Origin: Thermomonas sp. HDW16
GTDB lineage: Bacteria; Pseudomonadota; Gammaproteobacteria; Xanthomonadales; Xanthomonadaceae
Length of the DNA stretch: 64,000 bases
Assembly: GCF_011302915.1 (NCBI RefSeq)
Contig: NZ_CP049872.1
Span: 558,001 to 622,000 of the forward strand
Direction: 5' to 3'
In this document: positions 38,302-46,587 of the stretch, piece after piece
Position numbering within the stretch: the first letter of the stretch is position 1
Layout: every line of letters starts with the position of its first letter
Position numbers and translations under genes: made by a program
The notes under the pieces: generated by a model
Told to the model about the DNA's origin: nothing
What the model saw: the letters and a program-made list of their open reading frames with translations, nothing else
Database searches by the model: none

Positions 38302-39525
38302 ATGAACGACGCACTTCCTTCGCCCCCATCGCACGCCCCGCTGACGTCGCGCCAGGTCGCGTGGGTGTTGTTCGCGCTGTCGATGGGCGGTTTCGCCATC
38401 GGCACCAGCGAATTCGTGATCATGGGCCTGATCACCGAGATGGCCCGCGACCTCGGCGTGACCGAGCCGCAAGTCGGCCATGTGATCAGCGCCTATGCGC
38501 TGGGCGTGGTGGTCGGCGCGCCGCTGCTGGCGATCTGGGGCGCGAAGCGTCGTCGCCGCAGCCTGCTGCTGGGCTTCATGGGCTTCTATGCAGTCGGCAA
38601 CCTGGCCTGCGCACTCGCACCGGATTACCACTCGCTGATGCTGGCGCGTTTCATCGACGGCCTGCCGCATGGCGCGTATTTCGGCGTGGCGGCGCTGGTG
38701 GCTGCGCATATCAGCCCGCCCGAGCAACGCGGCACCGCCGTCGGCCGGGTAATGCTGGGCCTGTCGGTGGCCTTGCTGGTCGGCAATCCACTGGCGACCT
38801 GGCTGGGACAGGTGTTCGGTTGGCGGATCGCGTTCGTGCTGGTCAGCCTGATCGCGCTGGCGACGGTGGCGATGACTGCCTGGCGCTTGCCCGCAGGCAT
38901 GGGCGCGCCGCGTACGGATGCGTTGCGCGAACTGCGCGACTTCAACCGTGCGCCGATCTGGCTGACGCTGGGCATCGGCGCGATTGGTTTCTCCGGCATG
39001 TTCGCGGTGTTCAGTTACCTCACGCCCGCCTTGTTGCAGGTCACCGGTGTTGGCGAGGGCTTCATTCCGTTCGCGCTGATGGCCTTCGGCGTGGGCAGCA
39101 TCTTCGGCACCCTGGCGGGTGGCTGGTTGTTCGATCGTTTCGGCTTCCGCGGTGCCGGCATCGTGCTGGTGTGGTCGATGCTGTTGCTGCTGCTGTTCCC
39201 GCTGGCCGCGCAGTCCGCCTGGACGGTGCTGCCGCTGGTGGTGGCGGTGGGCTCGATGGGCGCACTCGGGCCAGTGCTGCAATCGCACCTGATGGACGTG
39301 GCGCGCGATGCGCAGACGCTGGCCGCCGCTTCCCACCACGCCGCGTTCAATGCGGCGAATGCGCTGGGCCCGTGGTTGGGCGGGATGGCGATCACCGCCG
39401 GTTACGGCTGGACGTCGACGGGCTATGTCGGTGCGGCGACCGCACTTGGCGGCTTGCTGATCTACGCATTGGCGCAGCGCAACCTGCGTGGTCGCGATTC
39501 ACTACCGGACGCGGCGTCCGGTTAA
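38302..39525 (+). CDS. MFS transporter, arabinose-efflux (AraJ/PbuE)-like
   Basis: Twelve-helix drug:proton antiporter-type carrier of 407 residues. The N-terminal SMGGFAIGTSEFVIMGLI is the hallmark of the AraJ/YdhP/PbuE subgroup of sugar, purine or drug exporters; the A-loop equivalent reads GAKRRRRSLLLG. Substrate unknown. The ATG at 38302 precedes a short hydrophilic N-terminus. Its stop codon overlaps the end of the convergent ACP phosphodiesterase gene by four bases. Confidence 0.88.
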   Translation: MNDALPSPPSHAPLTSRQVAWVLFALSMGGFAIGTSEFVIMGLITEMARDLGVTEPQVGHVISAYALGVVVGAPLLAIWGAKRRRRSLLLGFMGFYAVGNLACALAPDYHSLMLARFIDGLPHGAYFGVAALVAAHISPPEQRGTAVGRVMLGLSVALLVGNPLATWLGQVFGWRIAFVLVSLIALATVAMTAWRLPAGMGAPRTDALRELRDFNRAPIWLTLGIGAIGFSGMFAVFSYLTPALLQVTGVGEGFIPFALMAFGVGSIFGTLAGGWLFDRFGFRGAGIVLVWSMLLLLLFPLAAQSAWTVLPLVVAVGSMGALGPVLQSHLMDVARDAQTLAAASHHAAFNAANALGPWLGGMAITAGYGWTSTGYVGAATALGGLLIYALAQRNLRGRDSLPDAASG

Positions 39526-40124
39526 GCGCTCGAAGACGCGAGTTCGATGCGAAGCCGTTCGGTGGCATCGATCAACTCCGGGAAGAACACCTCGAACGCA
39601 GCGTCAATGTCCGCTTCGTTCGCACGCAACACGGCGAGGCATTCGACCAAGCGTTCGCCATTGCGCGACAAACGGGTGGCGATGCCGCGCACCGCGCCAT
39701 CCACGTTCTCGCGCCGTGCATACGAGCCCAACCAGTCGTGCGTGGCCATGCGCGGGGCGATGGCATGCAGGCGCGGCGGCAGTTCGTCGCGGTGTTCGCG
39801 CAGCACGCGATAGACGCGTGAGGTGAACGCATCGAGCGATGTGTCGTTCCAACGCTGCCAATCGCGCGCCAGCAGGTGGTCGAAATACACATCCAGCACG
39901 ATGCCCGAATAGCGGCGCAGCGGGCCGAACAGTGCGCGCGCGGCGACGACGGCCGGATGGTCGTCGGTGTAACGGTCGATGCGGCGATGGCGGACGATTT
40001 CCACCCGCACCGATGGCCGCCAGTCCTCCAGTATCGATTTTCCGAACACGAAATCGCCGAGCAGGCCGCCGAGGATGGCATCGTCCGAATAGCGGGCAAG
40101 CCAGGTGTGTGCGAGGTAGTTCAC
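39522..40124 (-). CDS. acpH: Acyl carrier protein phosphodiesterase (DUF479)
   Basis: Removes the phosphopantetheine arm from holo-ACP. The 200-residue all-helical protein starts MNYLAHTWLARYSDDAILGGLLGDFVFG, the AcpH/DUF479 opening (residues 1-28), with HRRIDRYTDDHP (46-57) supplying the conserved metal-binding His and Asp residues of the HD-like fold. VYFDHLLARDW is also conserved. It overlaps the MFS gene end by four bases on the opposite strand. Confidence 0.87.
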   Translation of the reverse strand: MNYLAHTWLARYSDDAILGGLLGDFVFGKSILEDWRPSVRVEIVRHRRIDRYTDDHPAVVAARALFGPLRRYSGIVLDVYFDHLLARDWQRWNDTSLDAFTSRVYRVLREHRDELPPRLHAIAPRMATHDWLGSYARRENVDGAVRGIATRLSRNGERLVECLAVLRANEADIDAAFEVFFPELIDATERLRIELASSSA

Positions 40125-40153
40125 GGCCCGATGTTAACGGTGTGGCGTTGCGA

Positions 40154-40528
40154 TCAGCGTTGAACGACGGGTTGGCAATCCGCGCGCATCGGTTTGCCGT
40201 CGATGCCGACGCAGACACGGAAGTCGCGCAGGCCGGCGATCTGCCGGGTCTGCCCGCGTGCCACGGTGAAGTGTTGCAACGGGGCCAGTGCGCAATCGGG
40301 CTTGCCGGCGCAGGCATCCGGGTACAGCGTGTAATGGCAGAGGCCGCTGTCGCTGGCCTTGCATTCGAAACGGGCGACGCCGTCCTTGACCTGTGCCTTG
40401 CTGTAGAGCACGTCGTGGCCGTTGTTGCCGATGCGATTGCTGAAGGTCGTGCCGTCGGTGCCGCAGGCGGAGAGGATCAGCAGCAAGGGCGACAACAACA
40501 ATCGGGCGATGGCGATGAGCTTGGGCAT
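40154..40528 (-). CDS. Small cysteine-rich lipoprotein, hypothetical
   Basis: Unrecognised 124-residue protein with a lipoprotein signal (ILSACG, Cys at about 22). The mature part has further cysteines (FECKASDSGLCHYTLYPDACAGKPDCA and two more near the end, spaced over 55-120), probably disulfide bonded. The start at 40528 is taken because it opens the signal. It lies eight bases downstream of the LytTR regulator gene and may be its operon partner. Confidence 0.65.
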   Translation of the reverse strand: MPKLIAIARLLLSPLLLILSACGTDGTTFSNRIGNNGHDVLYSKAQVKDGVARFECKASDSGLCHYTLYPDACAGKPDCALAPLQHFTVARGQTRQIAGLRDFRVCVGIDGKPMRADCQPVVQR

Positions 40529-40536
40529 GTCTTCCC

Positions 40537-41310
40537 TCACATGTGCTTGAACAGGGCCATGAACGGCTGGCTGACGGTCAGTGTTTCCGGGCGATGGCGC
40601 AGGCGCACGGTGCCGCGGCCGCTGTCGTCGCGGACGATGCCGGCGATGGCTTTCAGGTTGACGATGGTGGAGCGATGGATCTGCTTGAAGGTGTTCGCAT
40701 CCAGCCGCGGCAGCAGTTCGCGCAGCGGCGTGCGCAGCAGGGCTTCGCCTTCGGCGGTGACCACCGTGGTGTACTTGTGGTCGGCTTGGAAATAGGCCAC
40801 GTCATCGACCAGGATCAGCCGGGTTTCGCGGCCAGCGCTTGCGGTCAGCCAGGTCAGCGGCTCCACCGCACTGGCGGCATTCGGCAATGCGCCGAGTTTG
40901 TCGAGCAGGGCGGCGAGCGTGGCCGCATCGGGCAGTGCGTCGCGCGCTTGCAAACGTTCCACGGTTGCCAGCAGCCGTTCCGGCTTCACCGGCTTCAGCA
41001 GGTAATCGATCGCGCCGCGTTCGAAGGCGTCGATGGCGTACTGGTCGTAGGCGGTGACGAACACGATCTGCGTCTTCGGGCTGGCCTCGGCGGCGAGTGC
41101 CGCGACTTCAAGGCCGGTCAGGCCGGGCATGCGGATGTCGAGGAAGGCGACATCCGGCTGGTGTTCGGCCAGAGCTTCGACCGCACTGGCGCCGTCTTCG
41201 CATTCGGCGACCACGCGCAGCGATGGCCACGCGCGTTGCAGTTCGGCGACTAGCGCATGCCGCAGGATCGTTTCGTCTTCGGCGACGATGCAGGTGCGGG
41301 TCTCAGTCAT
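40537..41310 (-). CDS. LytTR family response regulator
   Basis: Transcription regulator of 257 residues. Receiver domain 1-125 has the acidic pair E11-D12, phosphorylation site D58 (AFLDIRMPG), the Thr/Ser switch in FVTAYD and K107. The LytTR DNA-binding domain occupies about 155-257 (QADHKYTTVVTAEGE, IHRSTIVNLKAI). It overlaps the sensor kinase gene by eight bases, so the two form a two-component system of AlgR/LytR type. Targets unknown. Confidence 0.93.
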   Translation of the reverse strand: MTETRTCIVAEDETILRHALVAELQRAWPSLRVVAECEDGASAVEALAEHQPDVAFLDIRMPGLTGLEVAALAAEASPKTQIVFVTAYDQYAIDAFERGAIDYLLKPVKPERLLATVERLQARDALPDAATLAALLDKLGALPNAASAVEPLTWLTASAGRETRLILVDDVAYFQADHKYTTVVTAEGEALLRTPLRELLPRLDANTFKQIHRSTIVNLKAIAGIVRDDSGRGTVRLRHRPETLTVSQPFMALFKHM

Positions 41311-42571
41311 GGACGGCGCTCCGTGCCGATGCTGTCGCCGGCACCGTGATGGTGGCGGCCACGCCGGCCGGGAAGTTGGCGATCACGCTGAGGTTGGCGT
41401 CGCCGTTGTAGCGCAGGCGTAGGCGCTCACGCACGTTCTTCAGGCCGATCCCGGTGCCGCTGGTCTTGGTATTGAAACCTTCGCCGTTGTCGGCCACGGT
41501 CACCGCCACCCCGCCATCATCGCGGCGCGCGCGGATCCACACGGTGCCGCCGCCGGTGCGCGGCTCCAGGCCGTGCTTGATCGCGTTCTCGACCAGGGTC
41601 TGCAGCATCATCGCCGGCAACGGGATGGCGCGCAGCGATTCGGGCACGTCCACCTGCACATCGAGCCGGTCGCCCATGCGGATCTTGAGGATTTCCAGGT
41701 ACGCCAGTGCGCGTTCCAGTTCCGCACCGACGCTGGACATTTCGTCCTCCGCATTCGGCAGCGAACGACGCAGGTACTGGATCAGATGGCCCAGCATCGC
41801 TTCGGCGCGCGCCGGATCGCTGCGGGTCAGCAGCTGCGCGCTGGCCAGCGTGTTGTAGAGGAAGTGCGGTTCGACCTGCGCATGCAGCAGGTGCAGCTTG
41901 GCTTCAGTGAGCTCCTTCTGCGTGGCCGTCTGCGCAGCGCTGGCCTGCTCGCCGCGGCGCAGTGCGCCGATGCGGCGGGTGATCGCGCGCACGATGGCTT
42001 CCGCGTTCTCGTAATTGGTGCCGTCATCGACCAGGAACCAGTCGCTCCACGCCGGGTTTTCCGGTTCGCAAATCAAGGTCACGCGGCCGCTGTCCTCGCC
42101 CGGCGTCACCGTCGCCTGCAACTGGTTGCGCGGCAGGCCGAACCACAGCAGCGGGTTCCAGCGCCGCAGGGGGTGTTCGCCGTAGGTGCGCGGGCGCGCC
42201 ACCTTGGCCTTCACCTGCAGGCTGTCGCGGGTGCTCTGCACCTGTTCGATCCCGGGCAGTTCGCGGATGGCCGCATCCAGCAGGTCGAAGGCTTCGCCGG
42301 GTTCCAACGGAATTTCGACCAGCCGCTTCTGGCGGTTGCTGAGCGCATCGGCATCGGTGCGGCCGGCGATCAAGCGCACCCGGTGCAGGTGCGAGAACGC
42401 ACCGGTCACCACCAGCGCCATCGTCGCCATCCCGGCCAGCACCATCGGGAATTCGAAGCGACCGATCAGCGGGATGCTGGAGTACAGCGCTGCCACAAGC
42501 ATCACCGCCAGTCCCCAGGCGATGGCGATGCGCAGGACGAAGAACAGTTGCTTGAACAGGGACTTGATCAT
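41303..42571 (-). CDS. LytS/AlgZ-type sensor histidine kinase
   Basis: Membrane sensor kinase of 422 residues. Two N-terminal helices (about 10-30 and 42-60) are followed by a cytoplasmic region of unknown sensing role (65-215). The His_kinase domain has the phospho-acceptor H236 in QVEPHFLYNTLA, and the ATPase domain has ENAIKHGL and DNGEGFNTKTSGTGIGLKNV blocks. The start at 42571 precedes the first helix; longer in-frame versions would run over the divergent cyclase gene. Partner of the LytTR regulator encoded just downstream. Confidence 0.92.
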   Translation of the reverse strand: MIKSLFKQLFFVLRIAIAWGLAVMLVAALYSSIPLIGRFEFPMVLAGMATMALVVTGAFSHLHRVRLIAGRTDADALSNRQKRLVEIPLEPGEAFDLLDAAIRELPGIEQVQSTRDSLQVKAKVARPRTYGEHPLRRWNPLLWFGLPRNQLQATVTPGEDSGRVTLICEPENPAWSDWFLVDDGTNYENAEAIVRAITRRIGALRRGEQASAAQTATQKELTEAKLHLLHAQVEPHFLYNTLASAQLLTRSDPARAEAMLGHLIQYLRRSLPNAEDEMSSVGAELERALAYLEILKIRMGDRLDVQVDVPESLRAIPLPAMMLQTLVENAIKHGLEPRTGGGTVWIRARRDDGGVAVTVADNGEGFNTKTSGTGIGLKNVRERLRLRYNGDANLSVIANFPAGVAATITVPATASARSAVHD

Positions 42572-42715
42572 GCGGACGGGCCTGGCGGGCGTTCGGTTGG
42601 CGTGCGGCGAGGATAACCATGCCCGCGGCGGACGATAGCCGCGGCACGACAAAGCCGTGCCGGCGCCGACGAACCCGGCCCGGGCAGGCGTAGACTGCCC
42701 ACAACGGGGGAGGGC

Positions 42716-43831
42716 ATGACCAGCGATGCCGCATACAACCCGGCGGTGGATTCCCCAGTCAGTGACTGGGACGGGCAGGACGCACCCGCGCGTCGCGCCA
42801 CCCTTGGTCGTATCCTGGTGCGCATCGCACGCGAAGCACTGCAAGGCTCGGATCTCGATGCGTTGTTGGAGGGCATCTGCGAATGCCTGGTGGCGGAACT
42901 GCCAGTGGCCATCGCCAGCGTGATCCTGCTGGATGAGGCCAACACGCAATTCGTCCACGAGGTTTATTCGGGCGAATGGACCCAGTCGCCGTTGGCGATG
43001 ATCGGCGATTGGCCGGTGACCCAGGGCGGTGCCGGGCGTTGTGCGCGGCTCGGTATGCCGCAGCTGATTGCCGACGTGCACAGCGACCCGGACTACGTAG
43101 CCGGCAATGACGACGTGCGCAGCGAATACCTGGTGCCGATCCGCCACGGCAGGCGCCTGCACGGCGTGCTCAACATCGAAAGCACGCGCACCGATTTCTT
43201 CGATGCCGAAGCCTGCGCGGTGTTCGATGCGGTCGCCGATTTGGTGGCCGGTGCGATCCATTTCGCACGCATCGCCGATGAACTGCGGCAGGCGAACGAC
43301 AAGCTGGAACAGCTGTCGATGATCGACGGACTGACCGGCATCGCCAACCGCCGCCGCTTCGACCAGCGGCTTGCCGCGGACTGGTTGCGCATGGCCGTCG
43401 AGGGCCGGCCGCTGGCCCTGCTGATGGTCGATGCCGATGCATTCAAGCCGCTCAACGATGCCTGCGGGCATCTGTACGGCGATGAGTGCCTGCGCGAACT
43501 TGCGCGCACCTGCGAGGATTTCGTGGAATCCGAAGACGATCTGGTCGGGCGCTTCGGTGGCGAGGAACTGGTGCTGCTGCTGCCGGGGCGCGACCTGGCG
43601 GCTGCCACGGCCATCGCCGAGGCTTTGCGCGTGGCGGTGGAAACCAAGGCGATGCTGCATCCCGCCTCGCCGGTATCGGCGCATGTCACGGTCAGTGTGG
43701 GCGTGGCTGCGCTGGTGCCGGCGGTCGCGCACCCTCCTCCGGAACGGCTGGTCGCCATTGCCGACCGCGCCATGTATACGGCCAAGCAACAAGGGCGTAA
43801 CCGGGTCTGCGCGGAACCTGCGGAGCCATGA
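42716..43831 (+). CDS. GAF-GGDEF diguanylate cyclase
   Basis: Makes cyclic di-GMP from two GTP. The 371-residue protein has a GAF sensor (about 35-190) followed by a GGDEF domain (200-365). The active-site signature is GGEEL (281-285), a functional variant. At the position of the inhibitory RxxD motif the protein reads S272-E-D-D275, so classical product inhibition is unlikely. No membrane segment. It is divergent from the sensor kinase with 144 bases between starts. YajQ, a c-di-GMP receptor family in Xanthomonas, is encoded at 54 kb. Confidence 0.92.
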   Translation: MTSDAAYNPAVDSPVSDWDGQDAPARRATLGRILVRIAREALQGSDLDALLEGICECLVAELPVAIASVILLDEANTQFVHEVYSGEWTQSPLAMIGDWPVTQGGAGRCARLGMPQLIADVHSDPDYVAGNDDVRSEYLVPIRHGRRLHGVLNIESTRTDFFDAEACAVFDAVADLVAGAIHFARIADELRQANDKLEQLSMIDGLTGIANRRRFDQRLAADWLRMAVEGRPLALLMVDADAFKPLNDACGHLYGDECLRELARTCEDFVESEDDLVGRFGGEELVLLLPGRDLAAATAIAEALRVAVETKAMLHPASPVSAHVTVSVGVAALVPAVAHPPPERLVAIADRAMYTAKQQGRNRVCAEPAEP

Positions 43832-43902
43832 CCAACGGCCCGCGCCAGCCGCAATGCAATGGGCATGATGGGCGCAGCATTCGTCCCGTCCCGGAGTCCG
43901 CC

Positions 43903-44664
43903 ATGCGCCGCTTGTTGCTTGTCTCCTGCCTTGCCGCGATCACCATGACCAGTTGCGCCAGCGTTGGTGGCGTCGGTTCCGTCGGCATCGAGCGCGTGCT
44001 GGCCAATCCGGCGCGCAGCGCGGCCGACCGCGAGCGCGATGCGCGCGACAACCCCGCGCAAGTACTGGCGCTGGCGAAGTTCAAGCGTGGCGACACCGTG
44101 GCCGACATCCTTGCTGGCGGCGGCTATTACAGCGAGATCCTGTCCGGCATCGTCGGTTCCAGCGGCAAAGTGCTGCTGGTCAACAATCCCGGTTACGACG
44201 GCTTCGGCAAGAAGGGCTACACCGAACGCCTGGGCAACGGCCGCCTGCCCAACGTGACCCACGTGGTCGGCCCCAGCGACGCGCTGGGCATGGGCGAGAA
44301 CGTGCTGGACGGCGCGGTGATCGTGATGTCCTACCACGACCTCTACTGGGTGGATGAAAAGGAAGGCTGGCCGAAGGTAGATGCCGGGAAATTCCTCGAC
44401 CAGGCCGTGCGCGCGTTGAAGCCCGGCGGCGTGCTGCTGGTGGTCGACCACAGCGCGAAGCAGGGCACCGGCAGCAGCGCGGCGCAGGGCTTGCACCGCA
44501 TCGACGAGCAATTCGCCATCGCCGATTTCCGCAAGCACGGCCTGCAATGGGAAGCCGCGATCCCGGTGCTGCGCAACCCGGACGACGACCGCACGAAGAA
44601 CGTATTCGACCCGGCGATCCGCGGCAAGACCGACCGCTTCGTGCATCTCTATCGCAAGCCGTGA
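43903..44664 (+). CDS. Exported class I methyltransferase-like lipoprotein
   Basis: Protein of 253 residues with a lipoprotein signal peptide (MTSCAS, Cys at about 18) fused to a Rossmann-like methyltransferase fold. The glycine-rich SAM-binding loop is VADILAGGGYYSEILS (about 65-80), motif II-III lie in GKVLLVNNPG and the post-I region is followed by ALKPGGVLLVVDHSA. The start at 43903 is backed by CCGGAG seven bases upstream. Export of a SAM-binding fold is odd, since SAM is cytoplasmic. It may bind another ligand. It converges on a YCII-family gene. Confidence 0.8.
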   Translation: MRRLLLVSCLAAITMTSCASVGGVGSVGIERVLANPARSAADRERDARDNPAQVLALAKFKRGDTVADILAGGGYYSEILSGIVGSSGKVLLVNNPGYDGFGKKGYTERLGNGRLPNVTHVVGPSDALGMGENVLDGAVIVMSYHDLYWVDEKEGWPKVDAGKFLDQAVRALKPGGVLLVVDHSAKQGTGSSAAQGLHRIDEQFAIADFRKHGLQWEAAIPVLRNPDDDRTKNVFDPAIRGKTDRFVHLYRKP

Positions 44665-44674
44665 TCCAAGTCGC

Positions 44675-45052
44675 TCAGGTCGCACCCACCCGCGTACGTA
44701 CCGCCTGCATGTCGCGCACCGGGCGCACCTCGATGCTGCCGAAGCGCGCCCACGGGAATTCGTGGGCGATGCGCATCGCTTCGTCGATGTCGACCGCTTC
44801 GATCAGGTTGAAGCCGGCGAGGAATTCGCGGGTTTCGGCGAACGGGCCGTCGGTGATTCGCGCCACGCCCTCGCGCACGCGCAGGGTGCGCGCGGTCGCA
44901 TGGCTTTCCAGTTGCTGCGAGCCGAGCAGGCAGCCGGCATCGCGCAGGGCGTCGGCTTTCTCGAAACAACCGCGCATCAGGTGGTCGTATTCTTCCGCCG
45001 GCAGGTCGGCCAGGCGTTCCGGGTCGGTATAGATCAGGGTCAGGAATTGCAT
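44675..45052 (-). CDS. YCII/DGPF-domain protein
   Basis: Small dimeric alpha/beta-barrel-like protein of 125 residues with the family motif DGPFAETREFLAGF (about 69-82). DGPF proteins are commonly encoded next to ECF42-type sigma factors, as here. Enzymatic function unknown. The start at 45052 (MQFLTLIYTD) fits the family; the longer frame has no domain match. It is divergent from the second DGPF gene; the candidate ECF promoter lies between them. Confidence 0.82.
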   Translation of the reverse strand: MQFLTLIYTDPERLADLPAEEYDHLMRGCFEKADALRDAGCLLGSQQLESHATARTLRVREGVARITDGPFAETREFLAGFNLIEAVDIDEAMRIAHEFPWARFGSIEVRPVRDMQAVRTRVGAT

Positions 45053-45141
45053 CGCCGGCTCCGGTGCGGGACAGGCGTGGATCATGCCCGCCGATAGACG
45101 GCCTTACAAACCTGAACGCGAAACAAAAATTTCATCATGCG

Positions 45142-45168
45142 TGTCGAAATGGCCTGCCATGGTGCGTC
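45142..45168 (+). promoter_or_regulatory. Candidate ECF42-type promoter
   Basis: TGTCGA at 45142-45147, a 17-base spacer, then CGTC at 45165-45168. The published ECF42 consensus is TGTCGA in the -35 region and CG(A/T)C in the -10 region, so both boxes match exactly. It points to the DGPF gene starting at 45220, the first of four plus-strand genes ending with the ECF42-like sigma factor itself, which would make the module self-activating. Confidence 0.62.
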
Positions 45169-45219
45169 GTCATCCACGAAGGCGGGTCGGGCCGGTCCGG
45201 ACAGTCGAAGGAGCAGGAC

Positions 45220-45639
45220 ATGAAAGTGATGGTGATGGTGAAGGCCACGGTCGATTCCGAAGCCGGCACGATGCCGAGTACGGAGTTGCTGGAGGCGATG
45301 GGCAAGTTCAACGAGGAACTGGTCAACGCCGGGGTGATGTTGGCCGGCGAGGGCCTGCACCCGAGTTCGCGCGGCGCGCGCATCGCCTTCGATGGCCCGC
45401 AGCGGCGGGTGATCGACGGGCCGTTCGCGGAAACCCGCGAACTGGTGGCCGGTTTCTGGCTATGGCAGGTGCGCTCGATGGACGAGGCGATCGAATGGGC
45501 CAAGCGCTGCCCGAACCCGATGCCGGGCCCGTCCGAACTCGAGATCCGCCCGCTGTTCGAGGCCGAGGACTTCGGCGCCGAATTCACGCCCGAGTTGCGC
45601 GAGCAGGAAGACCGCCTGCGCGAACGCCTCGGCAATTGA
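45220..45639 (+). CDS. YCII/DGPF-domain protein
   Basis: 139 residues, with DGPFAETRELVAGFW (about 67-81) and the usual N-terminal MKVMVMVKAT. A C-terminal acidic/Arg extension follows the domain. RBS AAGGAG lies eight bases before the ATG. It is the first gene of a run with two VOC proteins and the sigma factor gene, spaced 25-37 bases apart. Function unknown; the family is linked by context to ECF sigma factors and oxidative or small-molecule stress. Confidence 0.85.
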   Translation: MKVMVMVKATVDSEAGTMPSTELLEAMGKFNEELVNAGVMLAGEGLHPSSRGARIAFDGPQRRVIDGPFAETRELVAGFWLWQVRSMDEAIEWAKRCPNPMPGPSELEIRPLFEAEDFGAEFTPELREQEDRLRERLGN

Positions 45640-45664
45640 CGTAACAACCACCAGGAGCGACCCG

Positions 45665-46111
45665 ATGAAACTGATTCCGTACCTGATGTTCTTCAACGGC
45701 GACTGCCGCGCCGCGTTCGACTTCTACGCCAGTGCGCTGGGCGGCGAGCTCGTCGCGGTGATCACTTATGGCGACATGCCGTCGGCACCCGATCAGCCGC
45801 CGCTGCCGGACGCGGCAAAGGCGCAGATCGCGCACGTGAACCTGATGGCCGGCGGCGCCTCGATCATGGGTGGCGATTCGATCATGGGCGCGGGCTGCGA
45901 TGGTTCTGTGCAGGTCGACGGCCGCAACGACACCACGGTCAATATCGAGGTCGACACTGTCGAGGAAGCCGAGCGCGTATTCGTCGCATTGTCTGCGGGC
46001 GGAAAGGTGCAGATGCCGCTGACTGAAACGTCGTGGTCGCAGCGCTTCGGCATGTTCCATGACCGCTACGGCAAGCCGTGGATGGTCAATTGCAACAAGC
46101 CGATGCCGTAA
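45665..46111 (+). CDS. VOC family protein, PhnB-like
   Basis: Glyoxalase/bleomycin-resistance fold protein of 148 residues, closest in appearance to the PhnB/3-demethylubiquinone-methyltransferase-like group (LIPYLMFFNGDCRAAFDFYASAL at 3-25, WSQRFGMFHDRYGKPWMVN near the end). It probably binds a metal or small ligand. Reaction unknown. RBS AGGAG seven bases upstream. Second gene of the DGPF-ECF module. Confidence 0.85.
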   Translation: MKLIPYLMFFNGDCRAAFDFYASALGGELVAVITYGDMPSAPDQPPLPDAAKAQIAHVNLMAGGASIMGGDSIMGAGCDGSVQVDGRNDTTVNIEVDTVEEAERVFVALSAGGKVQMPLTETSWSQRFGMFHDRYGKPWMVNCNKPMP

Positions 46112-46142
46112 TCGATCCCCGCATCCAATCGAAGGACACACC

Positions 46143-46550
46143 ATGCCCCGCAAACTCTTCGTCAACCTGCCGGTGAAAGACCTGAAGCGCTCCGTCGATT
46201 TCTTCACTGCGCTTGGCTTCACGTTCAACCAGAAATTCACCAGCGAAAACGCCACCAGCATGATCGTCAACGACGTGACCGCGGTGATGTTGCTGCAGGA
46301 ATCGTTCTTCTCGTCGTTCACGCCGAAGTCGATCTGCAATACGCGGGAGGCCACCGAGGTCCTGCTTGCCATGTCCTTCGACAGCCGGGCGGAAGTCGAC
46401 GACTTCGTGGACAAGGCGATCGCCGCCGGCGCAAGGGAAGAAGGCGAGGCCACCGACCACGGTTTCATGTACGAGCGGGGATTCGTCGACCTGGATGGTC
46501 ACAACTGGGGTCCGTTCTGGATGGACGAATCGCAATTCCCGGCGCACTGA
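46143..46550 (+). CDS. VOC family protein, glyoxalase-like
   Basis: 135 residues; opens RKLFVNLPVKDLKRSVDFF and ends with FVDLDGHNWGPFWMD, typical of extradiol/glyoxalase VOC proteins annotated as lactoylglutathione lyase-like. The start at 46143 has GAAGGA upstream. Third gene in the module ahead of the sigma factor. Specific substrate unknown. Confidence 0.85.
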   Translation: MPRKLFVNLPVKDLKRSVDFFTALGFTFNQKFTSENATSMIVNDVTAVMLLQESFFSSFTPKSICNTREATEVLLAMSFDSRAEVDDFVDKAIAAGAREEGEATDHGFMYERGFVDLDGHNWGPFWMDESQFPAH

Positions 46551-46587
46551 TGGCGCGGGGAGCGTGGAACGCACGCAGAATGGCGGC

